In this document: positions 1 to 8,332 of the stretch, in pieces | Layout: each line of letters opens with the position of its first letter | Numbering within the stretch: position 1 is the stretch's first letter | Origin: an uncultured Alphaproteobacteria bacterium | GTDB lineage: Bacteria > Pseudomonadota > Alphaproteobacteria > RF32 > CAG-239 | Length of the DNA: 16,501 nt | NCBI GenBank assembly: GCA_944392185.1 | Contig: CALXVW010000075.1 | Location: 1-16,501, forward strand | Direction: 5' to 3' | Translations under genes and position numbers: made by a program | Notes under the pieces: generated by a model | Told to the model about the DNA's origin: nothing | Databases searched by the model: none | The model's input: the letters and a program-made list of their open reading frames with translations, nothing else

Positions 1-886
1 CCGATTCTCTCAAAAATTTAATTTCTCCCAAATATTTAGTATAAATAATAACTTTTTCTTTTCGTTTCTCAATATCATCAAGTAATTCTGCCAATTTTTC
101 AACTTTTTTCTGACAAATAGTATAAAGATACTGAAATTCTTGAATAGCCTGCAAAAACAAGACTCTCATTTTTCCATGCAAAAATCTTTCTTTATCTTCC
201 TGATAAGCAATTTTTTCTTTATCGGTTAGGTCGAACCAATACCCCTGATAATTAATATTAAGATTATCAGTCAAATCACAAAACAAGACATATGGTCGCA
301 GCAATTTCATAGCCAAACGTTCAAATTTTGGTTTAGACCAACGTTTAGAAACATCAAAATCATCGGTATAAAAAGGCATAAACCTATTCTGAAATTGGAT
401 TTCAGTCATTCCCAAGATAGAAGTATCCATAAATTGCATCAGAGCATAAACATCTCTCAAACCGCGACAGACGAGGTTTTCGGAAAGCAGAAGGCGAAAA
501 TCGAACTTATCCTGCATGGAAAGTAATCTTTTGGTCCGTCCGGAAGTTGTATTTTTAATATTCAGACAACCATCGATAACACAAAAGACCCTATTATCAG
601 AAGCCAGATCATAAAGACGCAAATAGATCTGATCATTCAAAGAGAGCTCCTCAAAAGCAAAAAATTGGCAGCTATCGGCATTTTTATATATTTTTGTAAT
701 TATTTTATTTTTATAAGCCGGAATATCTAAAAGATTAGCTGATGCCACCCACAAAAGATAATCCCATTGGTCTTGACATTTCTTAGCAATTTTCAAAGCG
801 GTTTCTATTCTCTTAGTATAATTTCTGGCAAAAATAATTCCCCCCTTAGTTTGTTCAAATTTTTTATAATTTTTTAATCTAGCCAT
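1..886 (-). CDS. SNF2/DEAD-like helicase homologue with degenerate ATPase motifs (3' end cut by window edge)
   Basis: The minus strand is open from an ATG at 886 to the left edge: 295 codons, no stop, C-terminus outside the window. The pattern follows SNF2/superfamily 2 helicases. A DYLLWVASAN strand lies at residues 42-51, a Walker-B-like strand VFCVIDGCLNIKN at 100-112, then GRTKRL (116-121), the motif III strand RLLLSENLV (131-139), DVYALMQFMDTSILGM (145-160), LLRPYVLFCDL (195-205), and finally KVIIYTKYLGEIKFL (278-292), which matches the opening of the second helicase domain. The family signatures are altered. The motif II acidic pair is D105-G106, the motif III Gly-Thr-Pro is E136-N137-L138, and the Walker A position near residues 19-26 has no glycines (FARNYTKR). 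ATP hydrolysis therefore looks unlikely (inference). The gene is visibly AT-richer than the rest of the window and has no clear Shine-Dalgarno, suggesting horizontal origin. Such proteins occur in phages and islands. Fold assignment is fairly sure; function is unknown. Confidence 0.7.
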   Translation of the reverse strand, partial: MARLKNYKKFEQTKGGIIFARNYTKRIETALKIAKKCQDQWDYLLWVASANLLDIPAYKNKIITKIYKNADSCQFFAFEELSLNDQIYLRLYDLASDNRVFCVIDGCLNIKNTTSGRTKRLLSMQDKFDFRLLLSENLVCRGLRDVYALMQFMDTSILGMTEIQFQNRFMPFYTDDFDVSKRWSKPKFERLAMKLLRPYVLFCDLTDNLNINYQGYWFDLTDKEKIAYQEDKERFLHGKMRVLFLQAIQEFQYLYTICQKKVEKLAELLDDIEKRKEKVIIYTKYLGEIKFLRES

Positions 887-906
887 AATTCGCCACCAAA
901 AGATTA

Positions 907-933
907 AAATCCTTAGAATAAAATTAAGGATTT
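907..933. repeat. Inverted repeat upstream of the helicase-like gene
   Basis: AAATCCTTA at 907-915 and TAAGGATTT at 925-933 form a perfect 9-bp inverted repeat around a 9-base AT-rich spacer, 21 to 47 bases upstream of the ATG at 886. Its place suggests a repressor operator or a leader hairpin for that gene. No T-tract follows on either strand, so it is not an obvious terminator. Function is inferred from position only. Confidence 0.45.
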
Positions 934-1068
934 AATTATGAGTTATATCTGCTGGTAAACTTTATTAAGAAAGATATAAAAAAACAAACGTTACGGCCTC
1001 ATTGTTCCATCACTAACATAGCCATACGCATAAAATATTATGTAGTTGAAAAAGACAGCCGTCAATAC

Positions 1069-1099
1069 AAAAACCGCCTTCGATTTTCAAAGGCGGTTT
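1069..1099 (-). terminator. Rho-independent terminator of tRNA-Ser
   Basis: A perfect 10-bp stem pairs 1071-1080 with 1090-1099 (AAACCGCCTT and its complement) around a 9-base loop. On the minus strand it is followed by five T (1069-1073, partly inside the stem). It starts 5 bases beyond the encoded CCA of tRNA-Ser, so it should end the tRNA transcript. Confidence 0.8.
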
Positions 1100-1103
1100 G
1101 AAG

Positions 1104-1191
1104 TGGCGGAGAGTACAGGACTCGAACCTGTGCATCGTTATTCACGATGACGGATTAGCAATCCGCTGCATTACCACTCTGCCAACTCTCC
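1104..1191 (-). tRNA. tRNA-Ser (anticodon GCU)
   Basis: The minus strand folds as a class II tRNA of 88 nt including the encoded CCA (1104-1106). The acceptor stem pairs GGAGAGT (5' end at 1191) with ACTCTCC. The anticodon arm reads CGGATTGCTAATCCG with GCT in the loop. A long variable arm and the T-arm CAGGTTCGAGTCCTG are present. The long variable arm and anticodon identify serine (AGC/AGU codons). It has its own promoter and terminator. It stands between the core operon and the AT-rich helicase-like gene; tRNA genes are frequent integration sites, though no duplicated tRNA 3' end is visible here. Confidence 0.96.
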
Positions 1192-1209
1192 AGCAAAGCA
1201 ACGCAGATA

Positions 1210-1238
1210 TATTTAGCGGAACTTTAAGCTATCGTCAA
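1210..1238 (-). promoter_or_regulatory. Promoter of tRNA-Ser
   Basis: On the minus strand TTGACG (1238-1233) and TAAATA (1215-1210) are separated by exactly 17 bases, close to the sigma-70-type consensus. Transcription would start about 10 bases before the mature 5' end at 1191. Between this promoter and the ZIP stop at 1274 there is only a weak A/T-only hairpin (1242-1257), so the upstream operon may also read into the tRNA. Confidence 0.6.
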
Positions 1239-1273
1239 TAACTTTTTTCAAAAAAAGAGCAAGTAAAGATAAA

Positions 1274-2053
1274 CTAATCACCAAAGACGATAGTGAGATA
1301 CGTCATGGCAATAAACCCCAAGAACACGGCCGCTGCCGAGCGGTTTGTTTCTTTAGTGCCATAGGTTTCTGGCAAAATCTCGTTTACCACCACAAACAAG
1401 AGTGTTCCGCCGGCCAAAGCCATACCATAAGGAACAATATTGAAGCTGATTTCCATAAAGAACAAGCCAACAATTGCTCCCAACGGCTGAACCAAACCAA
1501 TAACACAAGCCGTCATAGCCGCACGCAACCTTGAATTTCCGGCCGCCACCAAGGAAATAGCTATTGTCAACCCCTCCGGAATATTATGAGCGGCGATTCC
1601 GACCACCAAAGACAGAGGATTAACCAAGTCCTCAGCCCCAAAAGCCACTCCGACGGCCAAACCCTCGGGCAATTTATGTAAGGTAATGGCAATAATAAAC
1701 AGCCACGCCTTTTTGATATCAAAATGCGGACCATGATGCCCCATTGCATTATGCTCATGCGGAATAACAATATTTAAAATCCACACCAGCAAAACACCGA
1801 TAAAGACGGCAAAGATATATTCAAGGGCGTTTAGATATGTATTCTGAGATTCGGTAATAATCTCATGCATTGAAGGAACCAACAAAGAGAAAAATGATGC
1901 AGCCAACATAATCCCTGCCGCCAAATTGAGCAGCAAATTAATTTCGGTTTTCAAATATCTTTTTTTCAAAAAAATACAAAAACCGCCCAATCCGGTAATA
2001 AGTCCGGCAATTAAGGCAGCCTCAAACCCTCTTAAGAAGACCTCATTTATCAT
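1274..2053 (-). CDS. ZIP family divalent metal transporter (ZupT/GufA-like)
   Basis: This 259-residue polytopic inner-membrane protein probably imports zinc or related divalent cations. It has about eight hydrophobic segments. The two ZIP metal-site helices are plain: HKLPEG at residues 126-131 and HNIPEG at 156-161. A C-terminal NEILPE (224-229) is also typical. The cytoplasmic loop between helices 3 and 4 is histidine-rich (about residues 99-110, HEHN then HHGPH), a usual metal-binding loop in this family. The length matches bacterial ZIP proteins. The ATG at 2053 follows an AGGTAGG ribosome site that overlaps the mutL stop codon, with only 6 bases between the genes, so translation is probably coupled to mutL. 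It is the last gene of the lspA-to-ZIP block. Metal specificity cannot be read from the sequence, and I do not assign zupT by name. Confidence 0.9.
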   Translation of the reverse strand: MINEVFLRGFEAALIAGLITGLGGFCIFLKKRYLKTEINLLLNLAAGIMLAASFFSLLVPSMHEIITESQNTYLNALEYIFAVFIGVLLVWILNIVIPHEHNAMGHHGPHFDIKKAWLFIIAITLHKLPEGLAVGVAFGAEDLVNPLSLVVGIAAHNIPEGLTIAISLVAAGNSRLRAAMTACVIGLVQPLGAIVGLFFMEISFNIVPYGMALAGGTLLFVVVNEILPETYGTKETNRSAAAVFLGFIAMTYLTIVFGD

Positions 2054-2059
2054 AAAAAC

Positions 2060-3880
2060 CTACCTATCAAACAATTTTGCAATATCTGTAATTTTTAATT
2101 CCACATAAGTCGGACGCCCATGATTGCATTGGCCGGAATGCGGTGTTTTCTCCATATCGCGCAAGAGCTGGTTCATTTCCTCAACATTCAGACGCCTCCC
2201 GGCTCTGACTGACCCATGACAAGCAATTGTCGCACAAACCAGATGGAGTTTTTCTGTTAGCTCAAAGCCACTGCCCCACTCTGCCATTTGCTCAGCCACA
2301 TCCTCAACCAGTTTTTTAACATCCGTATTACCCAAAAGAGCCGGAATCTCGCGTACAATAACTGCTGTGGTGCCAAATTCTTCTAGCACGAGTCCAAGTT
2401 TTGCCAAATCCTCAGCTGCATCCAAAATCCTTGTTTTCTCCGCCGCAGGTAAATCAACCACCTCAGGAATAAGAAGCATCTGGGTTGCCACCTGGCCAGA
2501 CTTTAGACCTGCTTTGAGTTTTTCCATCACAATTCGCTCATGGGCGGCATGCTGGTCGGTAATAATAATGCTGTCTTCGCTTTGCGATATGATATATGTA
2601 TTATGAAATTGCGCCTTTGCCAAGCCTAAAGGACCGACATCGCTGCGCGAAATTTCATCCTCGACATCCTCTACCCTGATAGAAAACTTATGCTCTAATT
2701 CCGGCAATTCTGCCTGACGTTTAGGCTGAGGCCGATAAGCAAAATTCATGGCCTGACGCGGCAAAAACTCGCCCAAAGAAACACTCTCTTCCAACCGCTC
2801 TTCTCCGAAGGAAGTATTTTGAAAATCAGGAATCTTATCGTTAACAAGTTGCTCCAAATTCAAAACATTAGAAGTTTTATTAGCATGAAGATTAAGCCCA
2901 TTGCGAATAGATGAAACCAATAGCCCTCTAACCAAAGCATTATCATAAAAACGCACTTCTGCCTTGGCCGGATGTACATTCACATCCACAAATTGCGGTT
3001 CCACATCAAAAAACAGCGCACAAAGAGGATACCTGCCAGAAGCCAAAACATCCTGATATGCGCCACGGATGGCGCCAAGCAACAACTTATCCCTCACCGG
3101 CCGATTATTAACAAACAAAAACTGTGAAAGAGAATTTGCCTTATTAAGCGTTGGCAAAGAGATATAGCCGCTGATTTTCACTCCCTCGCGCTCGGCCCCG
3201 ATAAGAATGGAATTTTCACCAAACTCGCGCCCCATAATAGCCGATATTCTAGCCAATCTGGCATCAAACAAATCACCGTTGCAAGCCGGCAAAGAAAATT
3301 TCTTACGATCATTTTCATAAAGGCTAAAAGCGATTGAAGGGTTTGCCAAAGCAATTCTTTGTAAAATATCCGAGCATTGAGCCGCCTCATGCGCGGCAGT
3401 TTTCAAAAATTTCAACCGTGCCGGCGTGGCAAAAAACAAGTCACGCACTTCAATTCTGGTACCTTGAGATTGCGCAGCGGGAACAACCTCAGACTTTTGA
3501 CCGCCGTTAACCTCAATTTTCCAGGCACTGTCAGAATCTTTCACCCGGCTGACGATAGAAAGCCTGGCGACCGAGGCAATGGAAGGTAGCGCCTCCCCGC
3601 GAAAGCCCAAGAAATTGATGTTAAAGAGATTATCATCCGGCAGTTTGGATGTTGCATGGCGCTCAACGGCTAAAGCAAGTTCCTCTTTGCCCATACCTTT
3701 GCCGTTATCAGTCACGGCAATTAAGGTCTTACCCCCCTCATTTAAGCGCACCTCGATACTGCTAGCACCGGCATCTATGGCATTTTCCACCAGCTCTTTG
3801 ACAACAGATGCCGGCCTCTCGACCACCTCTCCGGCGGCGATTTGGTTCACAAGATTTGAAGGTAAGATTCTAATTGGCAT
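2060..3880 (-). CDS. mutL: DNA mismatch repair protein MutL (endonuclease type)
   Basis: MutL links mismatch recognition by MutS to strand incision and excision. The N-terminal GHKL ATPase has E29 and N33 in KELVENAIDAGA, DNGKGM (58-63), HATSKL (75-80) and GFRGEAL (92-98). A variable linker spans about residues 330-415. The C-terminal domain carries the metal-dependent endonuclease motif DQHA-x2-E-x4-E (D442 to E453), plus ACHGSVRAG (553-561) and QCNHGRP (584-590). This variant belongs to organisms without MutH. I place the start at the ATG at 3880 (606 aa): it gives the standard MPIRILP N-terminus, follows a GAGAG ribosome site, and lies 16 bases after the pgi stop. An upstream in-frame ATG at 3925 would overlap pgi and add a non-family extension. 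The ZIP gene follows 6 bases downstream. Confidence 0.97.
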   Translation of the reverse strand: MPIRILPSNLVNQIAAGEVVERPASVVKELVENAIDAGASSIEVRLNEGGKTLIAVTDNGKGMGKEELALAVERHATSKLPDDNLFNINFLGFRGEALPSIASVARLSIVSRVKDSDSAWKIEVNGGQKSEVVPAAQSQGTRIEVRDLFFATPARLKFLKTAAHEAAQCSDILQRIALANPSIAFSLYENDRKKFSLPACNGDLFDARLARISAIMGREFGENSILIGAEREGVKISGYISLPTLNKANSLSQFLFVNNRPVRDKLLLGAIRGAYQDVLASGRYPLCALFFDVEPQFVDVNVHPAKAEVRFYDNALVRGLLVSSIRNGLNLHANKTSNVLNLEQLVNDKIPDFQNTSFGEERLEESVSLGEFLPRQAMNFAYRPQPKRQAELPELEHKFSIRVEDVEDEISRSDVGPLGLAKAQFHNTYIISQSEDSIIITDQHAAHERIVMEKLKAGLKSGQVATQMLLIPEVVDLPAAEKTRILDAAEDLAKLGLVLEEFGTTAVIVREIPALLGNTDVKKLVEDVAEQMAEWGSGFELTEKLHLVCATIACHGSVRAGRRLNVEEMNQLLRDMEKTPHSGQCNHGRPTYVELKITDIAKLFDR

Positions 3881-3896
3881 CAGTCTCTCGGTATAA

Positions 3897-5549
3897 TCAA
3901 TTGCGCAAACGACGAATAGTGGCAATCAAATTAGAGGTAGATGCATCATGGCTAATGCCTGAGGCATTATTTTGCAACTCCGGCAAAATACTCAAAGCCA
4001 TCTGCTTACCAAGTTCAACGCCCATTTGGTCAAAGGAATCAATATTCCAAATCACACCTTCCACAAAAGTCTTATGCTCATACATGGCAATCAACATTCC
4101 GAGTGTATAAGGATCAACTTTCTTAAAGACAATGGTATTGGAAGGACGGTTTCCCGGAAAACTCTTGTATTTCTTAAGTCTTTTAGCCTCTTCTTTGGGT
4201 TTGCCTGCTCTGCGCATTTCATCATAGGCCTCTTTGAGAGTTTTTCCTTTCATCAAAGCCTCTCCTTGCGCTAAAACATTAGCAAGCAAGATTTCATGAT
4301 GCTCTCCGATTTCATTGTGCGAAATAGCCGGAACAATAAAATCAACCGGAACAATGGATGTTCCTTGATGAAGCATCTGGAAGAAGGAATGTTGAACATC
4401 TGTTCCCGCCCCGCCGAATAATACCGGAGAAGTAAGATATTTGATAAACGTATCGTCATTAGAAACAAATTTTCCGTTACTTTCCATCACCAACTGCTGC
4501 AAATAAGCAGGAACATATTGCAAATACTGATCATAGGGAACAACAGCCGTGTTATGAAAATGGAAAAAATCATTATACCATACGCCGAGCAAACCTAAGA
4601 TAACCGGAATATTCTTAGAAAATTCGGTATATTTGAAGTGCATATCCATTTCATGAGCGCCATCCAACATTTTCTCAAAATTATCCATGCCTACAGCTAT
4701 GGCAATAGAAAGGCCAATAGCTGACCACATAGAGTAGCGCCCACCGACAAAATCCCAAAATTCAAACATATTTTCAGTGTTAATACCAAATTTTTCAACT
4801 TCCTTGGCATTGGTGGAAACAGCCACAAAATGCTTGGCTACAGCGTGCTCGCCCAAAGCATCAACCAACCACTTACGGCAGGTCTTAGCATTGGTAAGCG
4901 TCTCAATTGTCGTAAAAGTTTTTGAACAAACAATAAAGAGGGTCTCTTCAGGATTAACCCTATTCAAGACCTCACTGCAAGCGGTTCCGTCAATATTAGA
5001 GATGAAATAACATTTGATATCTTTGGCCCAATACTTGCGCAAAGCCTCAGTTGCCATTTTGGGTCCCAAATCAGAGCCTCCGATACCAATATTAACGATA
5101 TTGGTTAACTTTTTACCTGTTTGCCCAACAAATTTTCCCAAACGCACATCTTCGGAAAACTTGCGCATTTTAGCCAATACGGCATTGATTTCCGGCATAA
5201 CATTCTTGCCATCCACATAAATCGGAGAATTCTCGCGATTACGCAAAGCAACATGCAAGACAGCCCGATTCTCGGTTGAATTAATTTTATCTCCCTTGAA
5301 CATAGCCTCAATTTTCTCGGAGAGCTTGCACTCTTTGGCCAAAGCCAGCAAATAGGCCATGGTTCTATCGGTAATCCGGTTTTTGGAATAATCAAGCATC
5401 ATCGAATCAAGATTAATTGTATAGCGCTCTGCCCTCTGAGGATCTTTGCGAAATAGGCCGCGCATCTCGACATCGCGCATTTTCTTATAGTGATTTGCCA
5501 GCTTTTTCCAAGCTCTTGATTTATTTACTTCCGGCTTTTTCCCAAACAT
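3897..5549 (-). CDS. pgi: Glucose-6-phosphate isomerase
   Basis: This cytoplasmic enzyme interconverts glucose 6-phosphate and fructose 6-phosphate in glycolysis and gluconeogenesis. The 550-residue length matches the long bacterial/eukaryotic type. The sugar-phosphate site VNIGIGGSDLGP is at residues 152-163 and the family signature GGRYSMWSAIGL at 269-280. The catalytic residues by family alignment are E356 (in VMESNGK), H387 (in VQHSFF) and K515 (in GVELGKQMA). The ATG at 5549 has a strong AAGGAG site 8-9 bases upstream. It lies 24 bases after the M16 partner gene and 16 bases before mutL, within the same transcription block. That placement between envelope peptidases and a repair gene is seen in other Alphaproteobacteria and does not itself suggest a shared function. 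Confidence 0.98.
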   Translation of the reverse strand: MFGKKPEVNKSRAWKKLANHYKKMRDVEMRGLFRKDPQRAERYTINLDSMMLDYSKNRITDRTMAYLLALAKECKLSEKIEAMFKGDKINSTENRAVLHVALRNRENSPIYVDGKNVMPEINAVLAKMRKFSEDVRLGKFVGQTGKKLTNIVNIGIGGSDLGPKMATEALRKYWAKDIKCYFISNIDGTACSEVLNRVNPEETLFIVCSKTFTTIETLTNAKTCRKWLVDALGEHAVAKHFVAVSTNAKEVEKFGINTENMFEFWDFVGGRYSMWSAIGLSIAIAVGMDNFEKMLDGAHEMDMHFKYTEFSKNIPVILGLLGVWYNDFFHFHNTAVVPYDQYLQYVPAYLQQLVMESNGKFVSNDDTFIKYLTSPVLFGGAGTDVQHSFFQMLHQGTSIVPVDFIVPAISHNEIGEHHEILLANVLAQGEALMKGKTLKEAYDEMRRAGKPKEEAKRLKKYKSFPGNRPSNTIVFKKVDPYTLGMLIAMYEHKTFVEGVIWNIDSFDQMGVELGKQMALSILPELQNNASGISHDASTSNLIATIRRLRN

Positions 5550-5573
5550 TTTTATTATCTCCTTGTTAATTGG

Positions 5574-6986
5574 TCAGAATTTGCCTATCTCAACACTAAT
5601 CATCTTGCTGTCGTCAAAATACTTTTGAGCAGCCTCATTAACCTTTTCCAAGCTGATGTTAGCAATATAATCGTTTCTTTTTTGCAAAAAATCCAGTCCT
5701 AAATTATATTTTTGCATAGCTGTCAATATCTCGGCAATATTTTCAATTGATGCAAATCGCAAGTTATAAGAGGCGATTAGATAGTTTTTTGCATTTTCAA
5801 GCTCAACTTTTGAGACACCCCGATGCCCAAAAATTTTTGTTTGCTCATTAAGCAATGCATCAGCCTTCTTAAATTTATCTGCCGTGGAGGAAAACGCCAC
5901 CACCAACAGAGGCGACTTATCATCTATGGACAAATACGAGTATACTCCATAGGTTAGTCCCTCTTTCTCACGCAGTTGTTGAGAAAGTTTTGATGTCAGC
6001 CCTGCCCCGCCCCAAATATAGTTGGCAACAAACAGAGGATAAAAATCTTCATGATTGCGAGAAACCCCGGGCAGAGCCTTCAAAACCATATTTTGCCCAC
6101 TGTCTCTTGCAATTTGGCGCACACGCCCATCAAAATCAATCTCAGCCTCTTTCACAAAATTAATTTGCCCGTTAGACGGCAGATTAGCAAAAACGCCATC
6201 AATAAATTCAGCAGCTTCCTCTGCATTGAGATCTCCGGCAATGCCGATAATAAGGTTGTTTTGGCTAAAATTATCTTTAACAAATCGCCGCAAATCTGCC
6301 GCAGATATTTTTTCAATATCCTGAATTTTGCCAAGAGGATTTCTACCATAAGGATGCTCGCCATAAAGCTCCTTAATAAACTCAAGTTCCAAAGCCCTGG
6401 CCGGATATTCATCTTGGCGCTTAAGAGCTTCTTTCATTTGAGCTTTAACTCTTTTAATATCAACCTCCTCAAATCTGGGAGAAGCAAGCATCAAATTCAG
6501 ATACTGCACAGCCTCTCTGGCATTGGCTTTAGTTGTAAGCATAGAGCCAGAAAAATCATCTTTACCGGCGGCAAAACTTATTTTAATGGCCAAACTTTCT
6601 AACGCCTCTTTCAAGGCTTGTCCATTCAAATCACCGGCTCCCTCTGTCAAAAGAGCTGCGGTCATTTGAGCAATTCCTTGCTCATTTTCATCATCACTGG
6701 CATAACCGGCATTTTTAAAGCTGAAATTCAAACTGATAATCGGGTTTGTATCATCTTCAAGCAAATAAGCCTTTAACTTAGTCTTAGGTGAAATAATTTC
6801 CACCACCGGTGCTGAAAAATTTTTAGATTTCAGAACCGAATTTTCAACAATTTTTTGCGGATTGGAGTTTAAAAACGCAGATATTTGCGGTGCTGATTTC
6901 CACATTCCAAAGATTACTGCCGCCAAAAGCAGCAAACCGAAAAAAAGCTTCTGAGCAGAATGTTTTCGATATCTGGGCGCTCTCAT
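5574..6986 (-). CDS. M16 peptidase-like protein, non-catalytic partner subunit
   Basis: This 470-residue protein has a basic N-terminus and one membrane helix (about residues 14-29), so it is probably anchored in the inner membrane with its body in the periplasm. It has the two-lobed M16 fold but lacks the zinc site: where the upstream paralogue has HLLEH, this protein has QMTAA (Q107, A110, A111). It keeps the C-terminal arginine/tyrosine motif (LREKEGLTYGVYSY), which in M16B heterodimers serves substrate binding. The two genes overlap by 4 bases (ATG at 6986, previous stop at 6983), with a GGAG site upstream. The known split M16B design pairs one zinc subunit with one R/Y subunit, and this gene pair fits it. 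The substrate is unknown; periplasmic peptide or misfolded protein clearance is an inference. Confidence 0.9.
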   Translation of the reverse strand: MRAPRYRKHSAQKLFFGLLLLAAVIFGMWKSAPQISAFLNSNPQKIVENSVLKSKNFSAPVVEIISPKTKLKAYLLEDDTNPIISLNFSFKNAGYASDDENEQGIAQMTAALLTEGAGDLNGQALKEALESLAIKISFAAGKDDFSGSMLTTKANAREAVQYLNLMLASPRFEEVDIKRVKAQMKEALKRQDEYPARALELEFIKELYGEHPYGRNPLGKIQDIEKISAADLRRFVKDNFSQNNLIIGIAGDLNAEEAAEFIDGVFANLPSNGQINFVKEAEIDFDGRVRQIARDSGQNMVLKALPGVSRNHEDFYPLFVANYIWGGAGLTSKLSQQLREKEGLTYGVYSYLSIDDKSPLLVVAFSSTADKFKKADALLNEQTKIFGHRGVSKVELENAKNYLIASYNLRFASIENIAEILTAMQKYNLGLDFLQKRNDYIANISLEKVNEAAQKYFDDSKMISVEIGKF

Positions 6987-8326
6987 TTCTTTTCTCCGTC
7001 ATTGCCGTTTTCAAGCGGCTGCAAAATACCAATCACTTTCGGAGCAGACTTTACAAGTTTTCCTGCCGCCTTACGTACTTCAGAAAGGCGCACGGCTCTA
7101 ATTTTTTCTTCTTGCTCCTCTATCTCTTTCAAAGACACCCCGGCCACCGCCATAGACCCAACAATATAAGCGGTATCTTCGGGATTATCTCTAAGATAAA
7201 CAAGACCCGCCAGCATCTTTTTGCGAATTTTTTCCAACTCATCAATACTAAATTCGCTCATTGCCTCATTCCAAGCATTCTCAAAGGCTTTAACCAATTC
7301 TTGCGGTCTCTCCCCGTCTGCCGGAACCATGGCAACCACAAACTGCCCATAGCTTCTTGATATCGGATTATAATCAACGCTGACACTTAAAGCTTTTTTA
7401 TCCTCAAGCACCAGTTTTTTATAAAGCTTAGAAGTATCTCCGCCGCCCATATAGGCTGCCAAAACCTGAAGATTATATACATCTTCGGCCTCCACCTTAT
7501 ATGAAGGCGCGGCAAACATAATCAAAATCCGACTGCCTTTAATATCCGGCTTACGCATTGTGATGGTCGCATCAAATTCGGATTGCAACTCGGGCATTTC
7601 TGTTTCAACAACCTCTGCTGCGGGAATCTCGCCATAGTATTTCTCAGCCAATTCTTTAGCCGTTGGCACATCAATATCTCCGGCCAACACCAAAACCGCA
7701 TTATTGGGAGCATAATAGCGCCGATAAAACTCAAGCAAATCTTCTTTTTTGAGATTTTTTATCTCAGCGTCAACGCCGGTGACCGGTCTGGCATAAGGAT
7801 GTTCCTGCCACAGGGCCCGATTCACGGCCTCTCTGAAACTCCCCAAAGGGTTGTTATCCACCCGTTCTTTACGCTCCTGGAAAACGATACTTCTTTCGGT
7901 TTCAAAATCATCTGAGCTAATGTTTAAGTTTTGCATTCTGTCTGCTTCCAAAAACATTGCCAATTCCAAACGGCTGATATCCAAAAGCTGATGATACGCT
8001 GTCATATCTTGCCCGGTAAAAGCGTTGCTTTCTGCCCCGTTTGCCTCCAATAAGCGATTAAGCTCTTGGTTTGGAACCTTAGATGTTCCGCGAAACATCA
8101 AATGCTCCAACAAATGAGCAGAGCCTCCTTTGCCGGGTATTTCATCAGCTGCCCCGACCTTATACCACACCATATGTTTGACAATCGGTACTCTGTGATT
8201 TTCCACCACGATCACACGTAAACCGTTATCAAGATAGAATTCTTTTGCGCCAAAAAGCTCTGCTTTTGCTGTCAAAACCGGCAGCAAAACAAGAAACAGC
8301 AAGATATAGATAAAATTCTTTCCCAT
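6983..8326 (-). CDS. M16 family zinc metallopeptidase, catalytic subunit
   Basis: This 447-residue exported protein starts with a hydrophobic signal segment (about residues 3-22, ending LTAKA), so it acts in the periplasm. The inverted zinc motif HLLEH is at residues 71-75, and the third ligand is E151 in VFQERKER, 76 residues after H75 as expected. H71 and H75 bind zinc and E74 is the catalytic base (family knowledge). The family pattern NAFTGQDMTAYH follows at 101-112. The ATG at 8326 is 6 bases after the DUF3035 stop and lacks a strong ribosome site, suggesting coupled translation. The next gene is its non-catalytic partner, so the active enzyme is probably a heterodimer. PqqL-like and mitochondrial processing peptidase-like labels are common for such proteins; the real substrate is unknown. 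Confidence 0.93.
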   Translation of the reverse strand: MGKNFIYILLFLVLLPVLTAKAELFGAKEFYLDNGLRVIVVENHRVPIVKHMVWYKVGAADEIPGKGGSAHLLEHLMFRGTSKVPNQELNRLLEANGAESNAFTGQDMTAYHQLLDISRLELAMFLEADRMQNLNISSDDFETERSIVFQERKERVDNNPLGSFREAVNRALWQEHPYARPVTGVDAEIKNLKKEDLLEFYRRYYAPNNAVLVLAGDIDVPTAKELAEKYYGEIPAAEVVETEMPELQSEFDATITMRKPDIKGSRILIMFAAPSYKVEAEDVYNLQVLAAYMGGGDTSKLYKKLVLEDKKALSVSVDYNPISRSYGQFVVAMVPADGERPQELVKAFENAWNEAMSEFSIDELEKIRKKMLAGLVYLRDNPEDTAYIVGSMAVAGVSLKEIEEQEEKIRAVRLSEVRKAAGKLVKSAPKVIGILQPLENGNDGEKK

Positions 8327-8332
8327 AAAAGG

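Noticed and set aside
991..1065. Short minus-strand frame (24 codons from a TTG) downstream of tRNA-Ser, with a hydrophobic start and a YVSDGTMRP ending
   Set aside because: It looks protein-like, but a frame this short is expected by chance; it begins at the tRNA terminator, has no ATG and no ribosome site. It could be a relic C-terminus but cannot be supported.
1242..1257. A/T-only hairpin after the ZIP gene as a terminator
   Set aside because: The stem is almost only A-T pairs and too weak to be called a terminator.
3881..3925. Longer mutL start at the ATG at 3925
   Set aside because: It would overlap the end of pgi by 29 bases, adds 15 residues with no family match, and lacks a ribosome site; the ATG at 3880 gives the standard MutL N-terminus.
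6051..6602. 183-codon plus-strand frame opposite the second M16 gene
   Set aside because: It is entirely antisense to a well-supported gene, has no ribosome site, and shows no recognisable domain; it is a shadow of the coding strand.
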